Shown here: positions 33,340 through 45,271 of the stretch, piece after piece
Position numbering within the stretch: position 1 is the stretch's first letter
Layout of the letters: each line of letters begins with the position of its first letter
Origin: Prunella strophiata
Taxonomy: Eukaryota > Chordata > Aves > Passeriformes > Prunellidae
Length of the DNA: 64,000 nt
Assembly: GCA_036583965.1 (NCBI GenBank)
Contig: JAZBQD010000014.1
Location: forward strand, 65,502,395-65,566,394
Direction: 5' to 3'
Notes under the pieces: generated by a model
Database searches by the model: none
The model's input: only the letters and a program-made list of their open reading frames with translations
Told to the model about the DNA's origin: nothing
Made by a program: the position numbers and the translations under genes

Positions 33340-33540
33340 CTCAGGTATTAGGAAAAAGTTCTGCTCCAAAAGTGTTGTCAAGCACTGGGACAGGCTGTCC
33401 AGGCAAGTGGTGGAGTCACCATCCAAGGAGGTATTGAAAAGATGTGGGACATGGGGACGTGGTTATTGGTGGACTTGGCAGGGTTAATGTCTGGATTTGA
33501 TGCTTTTAGAGGTCTTTCCCAACCTAAATGATTCAATGAG
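33340..33540 (+). mobile_element. CR1 LINE 3' end
   Basis: Contains ATTAGGAAAAAGTTCTGCTC, AGCACTGGGACAGGCTGTCC, GTGGTGGAGTCACCATCCAA and TTAGAGGTCTTTCCCAACCT, ending AAATGATTCAATGAG. This is a good but diverged match to the avian CR1 3' end, in plus orientation. Confidence 0.9.
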
Positions 33541-34386
33541 GCTGGTTCCTGGCCAGCCACACAGGGTGCAAATGCCATGTAGGAAGGTGGGATGCCTGTG
33601 ATATCTGGTACCTGCTTCCTTCCTTTCCTTGAGGACTGAGGCAGCTGGTAGGGACTGAGCTCCTCAGTGTGCACATCCCAGAGCTAAATGCTTTTGTCAT
33701 CAGCCTCTCAGCATTTGTGACACAGGTAGTAACATTAATAAATCTCTTGTTTTCCTTATTTACCTGATTTTCTCCAGCTATTTCCACCTTGTGGCTTATA
33801 AAGTCCAAAAAGTCCAGAAAACACTTTGAAGAATGAGTAAGAACTCCTCTCAGATGTTTTTTCACCTTTAGATCCTCACAGATTTCTTCCTTGTCTTTCC
33901 CCGTTGCTTCAGTAGCTGTTTTGGAGAGTTGCAACCACAACTGGCTTTTCACCCACTTCAGATAACCTGAGCTGTGTGTCAAGACTCTTCCTTGTAGAAA
34001 ATGGCACAGTGCTTTACAGGGGTTGTTTAACCCCAGGCTGGAGGGTTCTGGATTTAGGAAGTCATGCACTGCTTTACCTCAGGCTTGAATGCAATAGCTT
34101 TGCAATGAGGAAGCAGGAACAGCCCTCCCACACTTCTCTTAGCTCTCTAAAAGGAAATTATATCACATCTGATGGGGATAGCATCCAAGAATGTCTCTGT
34201 ATGAGTCCTGGGGGAATGTGCCCACATTTGGGTAAGGGCATAAGTTGGGAGGCTGTAGGAATACTCTGTGGTGGACTTTATGGTAAATGAATCCAGATGC
34301 TTGTATCAGAGTGCCAGCTGTCCCTCAATCCACTCTAGAGTACACACAGCCTTACACCTTGCTTCATTTCCTGCTCCAGTCTGACA

Positions 34387-34730
34387 CTGGCCTGGTTTGG
34401 CAGGGATACAGCTAATTTTCTTCCCAGTACCTAGTGCAGTTCTGTGGTTTGGATCAGGTGTGAAAATAACAACACACTGATGCTTTAGTTTTTGCTAACC
34501 AGAGTTTATACTAAGTCAGGGACTTTTCAGCTTCTCATATCCTGCCAGCAATGAGCCTGGGGGACACAAGGCAGCCAGGACAGCTGACCAGAAGGATATT
34601 CCATACTGTATGGCATCACACTCAGTACATAAACTGGGGGGAAAGTTGGTTGGGGGCTGCTGGTCAGGAAATGGCTGGGCATCGTTCAGCAGGTGGTGAA
34701 TAATTGCATTGTGCATCACTTGTTTGTATA

Positions 34731-34793
<63 letters not shown>

Positions 34794-34940
34794 CATTGTT
34801 ATTTTCTTCCTTTGCTGTCCCATTGAACTGTCTTTCAATCCAGAAGTCTTCTCACTTTCACTCTTGTGATTCTCTCCCACATCCCTCTGTGGCTGGGGAA
34901 GAGTGAGAGCCTGTGCACCATTGGGGATTAAACCATGATA
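34387..34940 (+). mobile_element. Solo LTR of an endogenous retrovirus
   Basis: The order of blocks matches a well-known songbird LTR family as I recall it: CTGGCCTGGTTTGGCAGGGA at the start, AACACACTGATGCTTTAG, ATACTAAGTCAGGGACTTTT, GGATATTCCATACTGTATG, a TATA-like ACATAAACTGGGG, GAATAATTGCATTGTGCATC, a long ATT repeat, and GATTAAACCATGATA at the end. The four bases GACA flank both sides (34383-34386 and 34941-34944), a possible short target duplication. No gag, pol or env sequence lies next to it, so it is a solo LTR. The family name is not assigned. Confidence 0.85.
34729..34793. repeat. ATT trinucleotide microsatellite inside the LTR
   Basis: About 21 uninterrupted TTA/ATT units. It lies at the place where this LTR family normally has a shorter ATT tract, so it appears to be an expansion of an inherited seed. 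Confidence 0.95.
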
Positions 34941-37900
34941 GACATTATATCTCAATTAGAGACACTACAAAAGGAAGGAGGAAAGCTAACTCACACACAG
35001 TATTTGTGAGAAAGATGCAGTTACTGTCAGGAGACTCTTAGACCAAAGATCCCCCAGGCTTTTTGGGTTTTTTTTTGTTGTTTTTTTTTTTTTTTAATAA
35101 GGTGTCAGGGAGGGGTAAAAGGGACAAGGAAGCAGCTGATTGGTTTATGTTGGTGAAATAACTCTGGCAAGGTTGGAAAGTAATGCTGTACCTCTAAAAG
35201 TTCACTACCAATGACTTAACTTTCCACAATTGCTCTTTTCTAGTACTTCTGGTTCTGTGCTCTCTTGCCTCCAAATCAAAGCATCCTGTAATGTAAATCC
35301 CCTCTCTAATCAAGACATTGTCTTGTCCTGTGGACAAGAAGTGGCAATCTACAGAGTACTACATCTCCCAAAAGAGTTACTGTATGCATGCAAATATGTA
35401 GTTATGTTGGTTCTGGTTTTTTGAGGACATTCACCAATATTTCCCCTAAAAAAGAAAGAGAAAAAAAAATCTTTGGTGCCATCCATCCATATGAGATTTC
35501 TCTTTTTGAAGATATTACAAATCCTTCCAATGTATAAGAAAAGGTGGTATCTTTTTTTCTTTCACTGACACCTCATGAAGAGATCCACTCTTGCTTCCTG
35601 TCTGATCTCCAGTCTGGCAAATCTGTTTGACTCCTCTTTGCCTTGAGGTCAGGGCAGCATTTTCTGAGGGACATGGATTGTTGAGATGGCTGGGTCAGGT
35701 CTTGACTGGCCACAGTTCAAAGCTCCTCTGTTCCTCAGAACATCTTCCTGAGGCAATTTCTGTGCTGGCAATTTGCTATGGTCTCTGCTTGCTTCATTTT
35801 GGATCTCTCATCCTCTGCCTGTCCCCATTCACACGTGCTCCTTGGCTCTAGGGTGGGTATCTGGAGCTCCACTTGCTGGACAAACTCATGGTGCTCATGA
35901 AAGATCACAGTGTGAGATCTCATCCTTGGATCACATAGTGGAAACTGTTCCTCCACACTGCAAAAGGATTTCTCCAAGAGGAGCCCTGAGAGTGTGGAAA
36001 CTGTTTAACTGTGTTGTGAAAGCAGACAATTCCTTCCCTGTGCCAGTCCCTCATCCATGCAATGATCCCTTAGATGACATCACTGTATAAGATGTCACAG
36101 GTTTTAACACTGTGAAATGTGTGCTTTTCCAGCTGTATTTCAAATTGTTAGTTTATCATACATGGCATTACTCTACTCATTAAAGTCAATTAGATCATTG
36201 CTATAAATCCAAAGCTTGACTATTTGTTTTCTACTGCTCCTGTTCTGCTTTTCAGGGCAGTCCTGCTGGTTTGGTACCACTATGGCTGTGTATTTCTGTC
36301 TCTCATGTGATTAATAAATATGATATTTGCTGTCAGGGCTGTAGTCAGGCCTTTAAGCTCTCACAAAATCATTTGCAGAGTCTTGAGAGCTCCCAGCAAC
36401 TGAGTTTGGGTCTGGAAGCAATAGTGTTACCCACATTTTCCCTAGATCCAGGTTTCTGCAGACCTCTGGAACAACCCCACAGAGTTAACCACAAAGCTAC
36501 TTTGAAGTAATTTCCTTCACAACATTAAATATGAAATCAAAACTGGAAAGGGAAATGTAGAAGTCATTCAAAATCTTGGAACATTCATAAGAGCCTTGTA
36601 AGCAATAGAAATAGAAGCTTAAAACATACATGAGGTGTTTCATTCCAATTTTTAGCTGGTTAAGTGATTGCTCAGCTTTATCTGCTGCAAGCCAACTGTC
36701 AGCCTACAGACAGATTATTGAAGGCAGCTCAAATAACCCAGTTTCACTCAAATAACCCAGATGTCATCTATTTGCCAAAGTGGTAAAATGGATCAGAATA
36801 ATTTTGACTGCTCTCAGTGGTGGTATTCAGTTTACATTTAGTTGATTTCAGGTCATATCTTTATGGGCATCCAGTTTCACTTATCTATTTGATATTAGAA
36901 CAGGGGAAACCCCCAGTTCAGCCAGCATATGCTTTCACTCACACACAGGAGGCAGAACTGATGCCTTGCAGCTGACCAAGACTGCAGAACTCATTTCAAG
37001 TAACAAGGGCACAGATTATTCTTGGAAACCCTTTTCAGATAAGTACATGGTTCCTTTTATTCAACTTCAAAACACTATACCAAAAAAGACATTGGATAAA
37101 ATTGCCTTTACACCATGACTAAGTATGTCTGCTTCTGGCAAAGAGAGCTCTACACCCAGTCTGTCATTTCTTTTTTTATTAAAGCAATCCTTAACTTTTT
37201 GGGAGGTATTAACTCACCCAATTCCCCATTCTTTGCCCCCACATCTACTTTGCTTACAGGTACCTCCAGCTTGTCACACCTACAGGGCACCTCCAGGTGT
37301 TCTATCAGACATGTTTGTATTGCTGCTAAGGATTGCAAACTGCACTTTCCTACAACCCTGACATTGGGGATGGGCCCATCCCCTCCATTTAGTCAATTTA
37401 AGCCACTCTGGGCTTTCACTTTCTTACTCACCTTTCCACACAGCACACAGTCTCCAGGAGGTCACAGTCAGAGAAACACTCAGCTAGAGGGAAAGCTGAG
37501 GAAGAAATTGGAGGTAGTGCTCCACCACAGGTGTCCAAATCCCACTGCAAAGACAAGGAAAGCTCAGTGGGGAGGAAATGGCAGAAAAAAGGTTCTCACA
37601 TTTCTAACAACATAAGTCTTCCAAAGTGTATAGCATCTGTGTATCATGAAGGCAGCATTTGAATTTGGTTTGTTTTGCTTTTTAAAGTGTCACTTGACTA
37701 GTTCTCATGGTAAGTCAACCCCTGCAACTCCTGTCTGCCAGGAACACACCTCTGGAATGCACTGTTAAAGCAGTTAGGAAAGTAGTGACATCCATATGGA
37801 TGTTACTGGTTAGTAAGGCTAGTTTGGCTTTTAGAAACACATTTGAAATAACTGTTTGGCTGTTAATTATTCTCTGATTTTGACTTTTTTAGGGAATATT

Positions 37901-40598
37901 TATGAGCATTGTTTAGTTGTCTATAGGATGCATGAGTCTTTCCTATCCCAGCAGCTTTATTATCTGTAAAACTGACATGGTGTAAAAAACTCATTGCTGC
38001 TTCTAAAAAGCTTTGCATTTAAGAACAGCTAATTATTGCCAGACTGGCTGATATGTGAGATATCTGATGAAAATTCTGTTGTTTCAGAAACAGTATTTGT
38101 AGCTCAGCTAATGGCACTGTGTCATCAGAGTCCCTAATGAATTGGTCCCAAGATGTCACTAGGGAGACTGTGCTTTTTTGACAGCAGTGGCCATTTGTGG
38201 CTGTTAAAGAATCCAAAACATCTTGGAGGAAAATGGTCATGCTGCCTTTTTTTGTTGCTTCAGTTTTGGTTTTCTGCTGTTGCTGGTATTTTTGTAGCTG
38301 TTCTTTCTAGCACTCCAGCAGTGCAGGGCAAATGATGTGAAGCATTGAACATCCTTACTCCCAGCATCAGTCTGCACTACACATACCCAAACAACAAAGT
38401 CTTTCCAGGAAAGGTGCAGTCACAGGACTAAGCCCTGCAAATGCAGCCTGTGTTGTCAAACTGCATGCACTGCATTTTAGATTCATACAATTGTCTCTTT
38501 CTTCAACCCTCCCCAAAGCAATATCTCCACTTAATGTCCCTTGGGGTTGAGACATTTTAGCTGTATTAACAGACACCACCCAAACACCAAATAGATCTTT
38601 TTGGATGGTATAAAAGCACATAAAACCATCTATTTTTCTCCCACTTTAATGCATGTAGAAGATAAATGGTTGAGCATAAAGTATTGTACTTCTGAGTTCA
38701 TTAGCTTCTATTCAACATAGGCAAGAAATCTCTCAAAGTTATTACTAAATGATCACAGTTCTGTGTTGTCAGTTTGATCCCTGCAGGATGTGTCCATCTC
38801 AGAGAAAATGCCCATGCAGGTGCACTGGCTGCCTCAGCAGAGAGGTCAGGGATTGAATGGGTGATGGAGTCTTCAATATCTACACATCTCTGAAGGTAAA
38901 TCCGGGGGGGGTCACATTAATGAAAATGCTGCTGTATGTATCTTACTGTTGAATAAAAGCACATTTTTCAAATATTGTCAGTCTCCAGCCTGACAGAGAT
39001 TTAAAATTCACATAATCTCTCTTTAAAAAGTGCATGTGTGAGTAGATTTTGAACTCCATTGTACCTTGCAATGAAATTTTATTTTTTAGAACTGAAAAGC
39101 AGGCAGGTGGTTATGAATGTGTCTGAAGCTATTTCACCAGCCTGAAATGTAAGTACTGTTGGAAAACATTTAGGAAAATAGAACATCTTAGTAGGAGATG
39201 CAGCAACTTTTCATGAATTTATTTTAGTTTGCATCAGTATTCTGAGCTACAGGGATTATTAGTAGAGAAACTCTCATTGGGAGAGGGGATTGATGGCGTC
39301 GAGGCAGCAGCCCTGTGAGTTGACAGGGATGCTAATATAGCCACGGCAGAAGTTTAGAGAGCAGATCAGAGCAGCTGGGTGGGCTGATAGAGAGGATCAG
39401 GGCAGCCCAGAGGAGCAGTAAGAGGATCCAAATAAGTGGATTAGTAGCATACCAAAGCACACATTACTTTTAGTTTTCAAACTCCCATTGATTTTACTGC
39501 AAGTGCATTTACTAATGTGTGGCAGGAGAAATGGAAGAGGATCAAGGCAGAACTGAGACATGGAGAGCAAGTCCCTGTGGCAAGCTGGAAACAGCAAGAG
39601 GCTGAGCTGGGGAGCACAGCACAGCACAACATCCCCACACCAGGTTTAGCCAGGACTTAGAGGAGCATGGCTGCTGCCTGGGCTTCACCCCACAGCCTCA
39701 AGGAGCTGTCTAATGGTGTTAAATGCTTTTGTCCTGCAGCTGATGCTGCATTTGTTTCCCATCTGTAGCTCCAGCAATTGCATCACTGCACACTTACACT
39801 GGCCTTCAGCTGCTGTGGCTGAAGCAAGCTGACACAAAAATGGAGGAATGATGAGTAGCATGACCCCTTTGGAACTTTCCCTAGCAGGGGGCTCGCTGGG
39901 CTGCTGGACCCTGAGCTGAGCTTGCTGCAATTTGTGTCTGCAGCATCCATCAGAACTGGGACTGCTGACTGCTGTGTTTGGGCTGGCATTGCTGACATTG
40001 ACTCTGGGATGACCCAAAGCTCAGACGTGCCCTTTCTGAGGACACCAGCCTGCCTTTACACTTCATCTCTTAGGCAGAGGTGGTAGTGATGCAAAGACAC
40101 ATCCAGCCTAAAACTTCTAAGCACTATTATTCGTTATATAGCAGAAAAGTTCAAATTTCTAGGCAGAATAACAAGCCCTACTCACAATGTCCTCAGCTCC
40201 CTTGAAGCACTTGGGTTGTAAGGGCAAAATTAGTTCAGCCCCTGGTTTCTCCATGTTGCAGAGAAGCAGAGGATGTCCATGAATATGGGCAGATTTCTTT
40301 AACTCTTCCACATCCTCTTTCATTAAAAAGAGCATTGTTGAGACCTTTTCTTCTTCATCCTTAAACCACACCTGTTGCTTAGATACCTTGGTCTCCTCTC
40401 CATTCCCAGAATTCAAATCCAAACACTGGTTTGTCCTAGGGATGACTTAATATCCAATTATCCCACAAGTATTATATCAGAGTGGATGACCATCAAGTGT
40501 TGACTCTTAGACTGCAGTGCCCTTCCTCTTGCAATCTTAGTCCAAGGTGTACATAAATTCAGAGAGGGGGGGAAAAGTCCAACCTTACAGTCAAAAGG

Positions 40599-40665
40599 GG
40601 GTTTGCATTCAGATACAGAAATGTCCAGAAGGTTTGCATTCTGATATGGAAATATTCAGAGGGTT
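40599..40665. repeat. Two tandem copies of a 31-bp unit
   Basis: GGTTTGCATTCAGATACAGA and GGTTTGCATTCTGATATGGA begin the two copies, 31 bp apart; a third partial GGTTTG follows. Function unknown. Confidence 0.7.
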
Positions 40666-41806
40666 TGTGACTGCACACACAAAGAACACTTTGTACATAG
40701 ATTCGTTTATATTCTTTATTGTTGAAACAGTTCTGGAATGTTTTGGTCTCCCTAAGCTGGCAAACAGATGAAAACATTGGTCTATCCTGTAATTTTTTTT
40801 TTTAAAATTTATATGAGAAAGATTAACAAGCAGCAGGATGGACAAGAAGGCATTTCAAAACTGTGTTCCAAAAAAAGAAGAGAGTAAGGACAAAGACATT
40901 AAATGTCAAGTTCTGTGACTCAAATGGTCAGGAAAAACTTAAGGAGGACTGGAAAACAAGTTAAACTGCACTCCTGACTTCAGAATTCTTCAGGACATCC
41001 AGACACCTTCCTCTCTAAGGACCTTGGATATGCCAGCCTGAGAGGCCTGCTGAAAGGGAAGGTTTGTAGTGAGACAGCAGAGCACAACGTGGCCTATTGT
41101 CAGCTTGAGGGCTACGTACTGCCCACATATGTCATATGACCTCAAAACCACCACTGGAAACACTACTACAGTTTGTAAAATCCTCAGTGCCATTCATTAC
41201 ACATAACTAACCAAAATAGCTCACCTATTAACCTGTCACCTCTGCAGCTCCTGGTCTCCAATTTACCTCTTCACCCTTCTCCTGCTTCCTAATACCACAC
41301 AGAATCTCCTCAGGCTCCAAGATGAGTGCTAATCATGGTGCTATTAACATGACAGTCAGCAGCCTCTTCCCACTTCACATGGCCTCACATGAATTCCTTG
41401 ACATTAGACTTTAAGCCTCAGATCGAATCACTGAGTTTATGAGACTTTCTCCACTATAATTTTTCCAACTGAAAAGCTGAAGTGGTTCTTAGTACACTTA
41501 TTTAATTCTCCTCAGCTCTAGGACTCTTTAGTTCATCTTTGCCCTATGCCATCCTACTTCTGAATAATAAAATATTATAATGAACTGGGCACACCTGGAA
41601 ACAAAAAGTCTGGGACACCCTCTGTGAAGAGCTGTTAATACTGAAAAATTACTAGATTAGTTGTATTTAATCAGTTAGCTCACGATCTGAAATGAAAAAG
41701 AAAAGTATTTTACACACCAGAAAATTGTTGGAAAAATTACTATCAGTTCGAATGGGGAGGGGATGTTTTGAAAGTAACTTGAAGCACAATAAACTAAGAA
41801 AGTTAG

Positions 41807-41832
41807 TTATTTCTTAGTTAACTAAGAAATAA
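41807..41832. repeat. Perfect 26-bp palindrome
   Basis: The half-site TTATTTCTTAGTT is followed directly by its exact complement AACTAAGAAATAA, with no spacer. A further CTAAGAAAGTTAG lies a few bases upstream. Such a sequence could extrude a cruciform or bind a dimeric factor; which, if either, is unknown. Confidence 0.9.
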
Positions 41833-44157
41833 TCAGGGATGATCATACTGGCTTGGGACATGTTGCTAGACAAAGCCCTTATTTAGTTGGCTAATTTCAT
41901 GTAATTTTGAAAAACACTCAGTTAATGGTTTGAGGAAATGCCTTGAAACTGTTTGTGAATAGATAAAAAATGCTCAAATTTTTCATATTTTCACCAGAAA
42001 AAACCAGACCTATGGGTTCTTAATATGTAATAATAACATGACACTGAGACAGAAACTGAAATAAAAGATGAAATTAAAAACTGTCTGCCCCCCAGAGCGA
42101 GTGTGCACTTTATCCTAAGTCACTTGGCTGCCACAGTGATGCAGGCAGTGACTATCTAGGGTGACACAAGGCAGCCATTCTAATGGCATAAAGAGGACTT
42201 TCATCTCGACATTTCTCCAGCTGGAATAATGCAAGGGTGGCCTGTGACAAAGGAGCAGATGATCCCAGTCCAGTTTTAGGATGCCCACCCCAAAATGCCC
42301 AACAACAGGCTCACAGCTCCCTGTACATGGGAGCCTTGAGTTTGTGCAGTTTTTTCCTAAGTCCCAGCTGAGAAGCACCAGCAGTGCAGGACAGAAAGCT
42401 GCTTCCAGCTACCAGATCCTCCTACGTGTTGTATGGATAACTACAAGACTTTGACCTAAAGTCACCTTGTCCTAGTTTCTAATTCACTTTTATGCAGATG
42501 AGATGGCAGGATCAGGGCTATGGTATCCACACTGGCTCATACTTTCAGAAATGAAAGCTGCAAAGATTTATTCATCTGAGTGACCAATATTAGGCTAGCT
42601 TGCAGGATCAGGCTTATTCTGCATGAAAAGGATGGATCTCTCTAATTCACAAAAAGGAAAATGAGAAATATCAGTGGAAAAGGGGATGTGCTAACTCTTG
42701 GAAAACATTACTGGAAACTGCATTGCCCACACTGAAATGTCATTTAAAACCACGAGTGCCCCTTTAAGCAAAATATCAGCACAGGGAAGGAAGAACTAAA
42801 ACCAGTAAGAGAGCAGCTGATAAAACACTGCCATCACATTTTCATAAATTATACCCCAAAATGTTTCACGACATTGAGTAACAGAGGAAAACAGAAAAGA
42901 TTTTTGTAGCACATTCCTTTGGCAAATGCAGGATAAAGCTCATCATGTGAGCTGAACTGTAAATGAGGGCCTTATGCTTTATAAAAATTCTCCTATTGTC
43001 CCAGGAAGGATGAGAGTCAAACACAACAGTTCCAGCATGTAAGTCCTGTAAATAAAGTTAGTTAGTAGACAGGAATCAGCAGACTGGGGAGGCAAAAGAA
43101 AAAAAAAAAGAAGAAAATACTCTTTTTGTAGGAAAAATTTAGGCACACTGCTGCTGCATTTCAGACCCGACTTCCTTGCAGTGTACCAGAGATTAATTGG
43201 ACCCACAAAATCCAGCAAACAGCATATGACATCCATCTACCTTTGCTGCTTCAGCATCCTCCCAAAAATATATAATGCAGGATTTTAAATAGTACGTTAG
43301 CCCAGTTTCCTTTCATAAAGCCTTACAGAGAAGTTTAGGAAAATTCCAAAAGTAGCATATTGATTGCCTCTGGGATTTTCCACTTAGCAATTTAATAGAA
43401 AATTACACCCCTACCCAATCTGTGAGGTTTCCACAACCTCCCTCGTGAATTTAATTTTCCAGCATATAATAAATTTTACCATTAGGCATATTTTCTGATA
43501 TTGCTTCACCATTAAGGCTATTTCCCAATCTTTCTTTTCAGAACCACGTCTACCCTCTGTGTGGTGTCTGGATGGCACCTTGCACTGAAGAATTCAGGTC
43601 TGACTATGTCCATGCACACAGTTAGGATACAAACCACTACTGTTAGTATTCACTTTGCTTCCCTCCTGCTCATTTTATGTCATTATTCCGAGTGATAGGG
43701 TCGGTCAATATTACTGGAGCTAACGGGATTCTCCATGGGTACTCTGAGGAGACCAAGGCAAGATCTGCATTTGCATCTGTTCAAGTAGGCGTATGCAAGT
43801 ATCACATAGTCTTCTCCTTGTCACAACACAGTCTGACTACATGTAAAACACAAGATGATGATGGGAGCTGTGTTTGCAGTTATCGGCAGTCATAACTGTA
43901 AACGCCTGGGTCCTTTCTCTACAGGCAACAGGCAAAAGCACTCTCGGCTGTAAAAAAAAAAAAAAAACCACTCCACCCTCAGTGAATTTAGCACAGTGAG
44001 CAAACTAGAAGCGTGGCTGAAGGCGTCAAGTGGTGAATAAATCAAAGCACTGATTTCAGCGCTGTTTGGGCCAGCCGTATGGCTGCAGTGACCTCACGGT
44101 GACCGTCGGGAGGGTTGCCAGACGCCCTAAATCTCGCTCCTCAGGAGAGCCGAGACT

Positions 44158-44224
44158 CTTCCTCTTGCTAAGGCGATCCAGTTTTTGGCCGAGGGACTGC
44201 CTTCCTCTTGCTAAGGCGATCCAG
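44158..44224. repeat. 24-bp direct repeat upstream of BEND7
   Basis: CTTCCTCTTGCTAAGGCGAT plus CCAG occurs identically at 44158-44181 and 44201-44224, 43 bp apart. It lies at the upstream edge of the BEND7 CpG island. GCTAAGGCGA has no factor I can name with confidence. Confidence 0.9.
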
Positions 44225-44299
44225 GTTTGGCAGAGCTCAGCCCAGCTGGCGGCTCGGCGCTCTTCTCCAGGCCTCGGTCCGCGACACCAGCGGACACAT

Positions 44300-45130
44300 C
44301 GCTGCGATAATCCCTGCAAAACACGGCAACAAACAGGTGTTGCCATCAGTTCCTGAGGTTTACCCACTTCCGCACGCCAACTTCACCCCCCTCCCCGCCG
44401 GCCCTGGCCCGGTGCTGCTAAACACGAGGAGTTCCCCCCGCTCAGCCCCTGAGGGGAGCCGGGCAGCACGGCGGAGCCGAGCGGGCAGCGCCGGTGCCCG
44501 TGTGCGAGGCGCGCGGCGGGAGGGGGACACAAAATGGCGCTGCCCCTCAGCCCCTCGCCCTCAGCCCGCGGCGGGGCCGAGTGGCGGCGGGCCGGCCCCG
44601 GGGTGGCGGCGGCTCCCGGCCGGCGGAACCGCCGCCTTCCTTCCCCCAGCAGGTGGCACCGGGGTCCCGGCGCCGGCGGCGAAGCCATTGCGGGCCGCCC
44701 TTCGCCGCCGGGCCGCGGCCGCGCAGCCGGCGGGGGGGAAGGCGGCGGCATCGCCCCCGCGGGGCTCCCCCCGCCGCACCCCGCTTTTCCTCAAAGTTCG
44801 GGGCGGGAGCGGGGGGGAGACCGGAGCCAACTTGTCCCGGATCCCTTTATTCGCCGCCGGAGCCGCCGTCTCTCCCAACCCCCGCGTGTATTGCTGATCG
44901 GAGGGACGGAGCTCGGTCCTGTGTCCGCCCCGCTCCTTCCTGCCCGCACCATGGAGTTCGCCCAGAGGAAGAGGAGCAGGAAATCCCAAAGCTTTAAACT
45001 GGTCAACGAAGGTAAGGCGGGGGCGGCCGGGCTTTGTTCGCTGGCCGGGGGCAGCCCCGACTTTTGCCCCGGGGGGAGCGGGGCGTTATGAAACGCCGGC
45101 GCCCCCGGGCCGCCGCTCCCTCCCGGCTCT
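44300..45130 (+). promoter_or_regulatory. BEND7: CpG island promoter of BEND7
   Basis: Dense CpG sequence spans the inferred 5' UTR, exon 1 and the start of intron 1, for example GGCGGCGGGCCGGCCCCGGG and CGCGGCCGCGCAGCCGGCGG. Several G-runs could fold as quadruplexes. Overlapping open frames on both strands here are a by-product of few stop codons in GC-rich DNA. A 24-bp direct repeat lies just upstream. Confidence 0.75.
44951..45011 (+). CDS. BEND7: BEND7 exon 1 with start codon
   Basis: ATG at 44951 in a good context (CGCACCATGG). Twenty codons, MEFAQRKRSRKSQSFKLVNE, plus one base, donor CGAAG|GTAAGG. The basic RKRSRKS cluster could be a nuclear localisation signal (inference). A frame open upstream in the CpG island also contains this ATG, but only the sequence from ATG on looks family-like. 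Confidence 0.92.
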
Positions 45131-45226
45131 GTTATTGAACTCCGCAATCCTCTGCCTGAACTCCCCGAAACCATTGCACGCCTTTTTTATTTTTTTTAAT
45201 TTTATTTCTTTCGCCCCCTTCCCGTT

Positions 45227-45271
<45 letters not shown>

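Larger units (their letters stand above)
32792..44950. other. Region between the divergent PRPF18 and BEND7 genes
   Basis: About 12 kb from the PRPF18 start codon to the BEND7 start codon, including both 5' UTRs and promoters. It contains CR1 fragments (32929-33540), a solo LTR (34387-34940), a 26-bp perfect palindrome (41807-41832) and a tandem 31-bp duplication (about 40599-40665). I find no coding exon. Conserved regulatory elements would be expected here but cannot be identified by reading alone. Confidence 0.75.

Noticed and set aside
33533..34069. Minus-strand open frame of 178 codons
   Set aside because: It overlaps the end of a CR1 fragment and unique intergenic sequence. No splice sites or family resemblance support it.
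44208..45091. Several open frames on both strands in the BEND7 CpG island
   Set aside because: GC-rich DNA has few stop codons. The predicted products are Ala/Arg/Pro/Gly-rich, and only the part from the ATG at 44951 matches BEND7.
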